This document shows positions 6,658 to 7,292 of a DNA stretch of 7,292 nt, piece by piece. The notes beneath the pieces are model-generated. The model saw nothing but the letters and a program-made list of their open reading frames with translations. It made no database searches and was not told the origin of the DNA. Source of the DNA: a bacterium (GTDB taxonomy: Bacteria > UBP15 > UBA6099 > DSWB01); the NCBI GenBank assembly GCA_020061125.1, contig JAGUYV010000107.1, positions 1-7,292 on the forward strand. Reading direction: 5' to 3'. The position numbers and the translations under genes were made by a program. Within the stretch, counting starts at the first letter, position 1. Every line of letters begins with the position of its first letter.

Positions 6658-7292
6658 GACCGTGGCCGGGTTGCCGCTCACTGTCAGAGCCATGACATAA
6701 TCCTCGATGCCAATTTGACCGTAAGCAACGCGCGCGAACCCGCTCTCGCCCCAGTCCGTGCCCCAACTGTTCTGGATGATCCAGTATCCGCCGGCGTCGT
6801 TATAGCCGATAATGGCCACTGCGTGGCGGCCCTGCAGATCTCCGTAGGCGTGTTTGAAGACGCCGGATTTGTAATAGTAGAAATCCGTGTACACATTGAT
6901 GATGGCCGCCACGGGGCCGTCGGCCAGAGCAGTCTTGATGGCGGTGGTGTCGCCCGAAGCCAGCCATTCCCACGAATCGAGCTTGGTGGTGCGTGTCTGC
7001 CAGTCGCTGCATTTGTTCGCGCATACGCTGTCGCTGGCGGAATATTGCAGGCAGGCCTCGTCCACTACGCCCGCGGTCTGCAGCCGTGTGGCGGCCGAAG
7101 ACATGGTCCACCCCGTAGTGCACGATCCGCCGCCGCACGAGAACAGATCGGCTTCGGAATAGTCTACATTAAGCAATGCGTTGTTGTTCGCCACGCGGGA
7201 AACGGACTCGAACACGGTCAGGAGCGCGAATGCGGCGCTGCTGCCGCACACGCCCTGGGTTTTCACCGCGGGCACCCAGTAGTTGCCGCTGG
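5389..7292 (-). CDS. Papain-fold (C1A) protein with Ser in place of the catalytic Cys, fused to five cysteine-rich repeats (N-terminus outside the window)
   Basis: The frame stays open to the window edge, and residues SGNYW precede a GTG at 7275, so that GTG is not the real start. Signal peptide and any propeptide must lie beyond 7292. Numbering from the GTG codon, QGVCGSSAAFA (7-17) aligns with papain QGxCGSCWAF. The oxyanion Gln (7) is kept, but the nucleophile Cys is Ser13 and the next Trp is Ala14. The catalytic His (GRHAVAIIGY, His151) and Asn (QNSWGTDWGESG, Asn169) are kept, as is the Trp after Asn-Ser. YSEADLFSC and FYYYKSGVF are further papain landmarks. The peptidase-like domain ends near residue 200. 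Five modules (207-628) follow, and the protein ends without an LPXTG, PEP-CTERM or membrane anchor. The many paired cysteines imply export. Activity could be Ser-dependent, silicatein-like, or absent. Confidence 0.87.
   Translation of the reverse strand, partial: SGNYWVPAVKTQGVCGSSAAFALLTVFESVSRVANNNALLNVDYSEADLFSCGGGSCTTGWTMSSAATRLQTAGVVDEACLQYSASDSVCANKCSDWQTRTTKLDSWEWLASGDTTAIKTALADGPVAAIINVYTDFYYYKSGVFKHAYGDLQGRHAVAIIGYNDAGGYWIIQNSWGTDWGESGFARVAYGQIGIEDYVMALTVSGNPATVSALASETSLALAGGSAQVDVSCISSGAVSKLEVRCDSALGWESMTTGTTTKTCTYTTAGSYTPGCRVNSATSDNVDTAITVGEITVTAAVTPSSGDAGTTGFTVTCSTSGATPSAVEYRCDSVDAWTSGRTGVCTYSIAGSYIPGCRVNQASIDNVDTPVTVTGGSDVSVTASVSPASGTTNDSYTVTCTTTGTPTSASYRCDTVGTWQNGKTGVCSYGYPGSYTPGCRVNSAIIDNVDSAVTVTQYTPPVNNVTVTAGVSPTAGDTSTTFILTCTPSSTPTSLKYRCDTLDSWVSITSGNTATCQYSFAGSYYPACYVNDSAADTVDVAVGVQASSVEISASPNPAGIGANVTITCDVTGALPTQLEFRCDSVGAWTAITTGRTGTCVYNAAGTYYPGCRVNGAVVDNLGDEGGETAVSVP

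Noticed and set aside
7275-7275. GTG at 7275 as the start of the papain-like gene
   Set aside because: The frame continues upstream to the window edge with residues SGNYW leading straight into the papain active-site region, and a signal peptide should lie further upstream.

Overview
The window is GC-rich bacterial DNA with tightly packed genes and strong G/C preference at third codon positions. Its promoters look like ordinary sigma-70 sites (for example TTGACT-16-TATTAT). The gene set suits a diderm environmental bacterium: a lone STAS protein, a GlcD/ADPS-type flavoprotein with a CCG-type Fe-S partner, a diacylglycerol-kinase-family lipid kinase, and a large secreted-looking cysteine-rich papain-fold protein. 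The phylum cannot be fixed from this sequence. A deltaproteobacterial, PVC-group or similar candidate-phylum origin is a guess.

Layout. Bases 2-97 are the 3' end of an unidentified plus-strand gene. Bases 98-293 form an AT-richer regulatory gap with a 6-bp inverted repeat and a -10-like box, ahead of a small STAS-domain protein (294-617). After a second promoter gap (618-759) comes a three-gene operon. Its members are an alkyl-DHAP-synthase-like/GlcD-like FAD protein (760-2325), a CCG-domain Fe-S protein overlapping it by 4 nt (2322-3443), and a lipid kinase 6 nt further on (3450-4412). An unrecognised 273-residue protein follows at 4465-5286. It has its own strong promoter so close that the mRNA is probably leaderless. 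A convergent minus-strand gene (5389 to beyond 7292) with its own intrinsic terminator fills the rest.

How the genes fit together. The FAD protein keeps the ether-lipid (ADPS) hallmarks, including a His-His-His-Gly-Val-Gly loop. It is translationally coupled to an electron-transfer type Fe-S protein and followed by a lipid kinase. This suggests a membrane-lipid or glycerolipid pathway, possibly ether lipid formation. However, the Fe-S partner would make sense only if a redox step is involved, because classical ADPS chemistry is not a net redox reaction.

Most notable features. The minus-strand protein has a papain (C1A) fold in which the catalytic Cys is replaced by Ser and the following Trp by Ala, while the catalytic His and Asn are kept. 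It is fused to five tandem modules of about 85 residues, each with four conserved cysteines. The next most notable are the ADPS-like/Fe-S/lipid-kinase operon and the probable leaderless promoter of the unknown gene.
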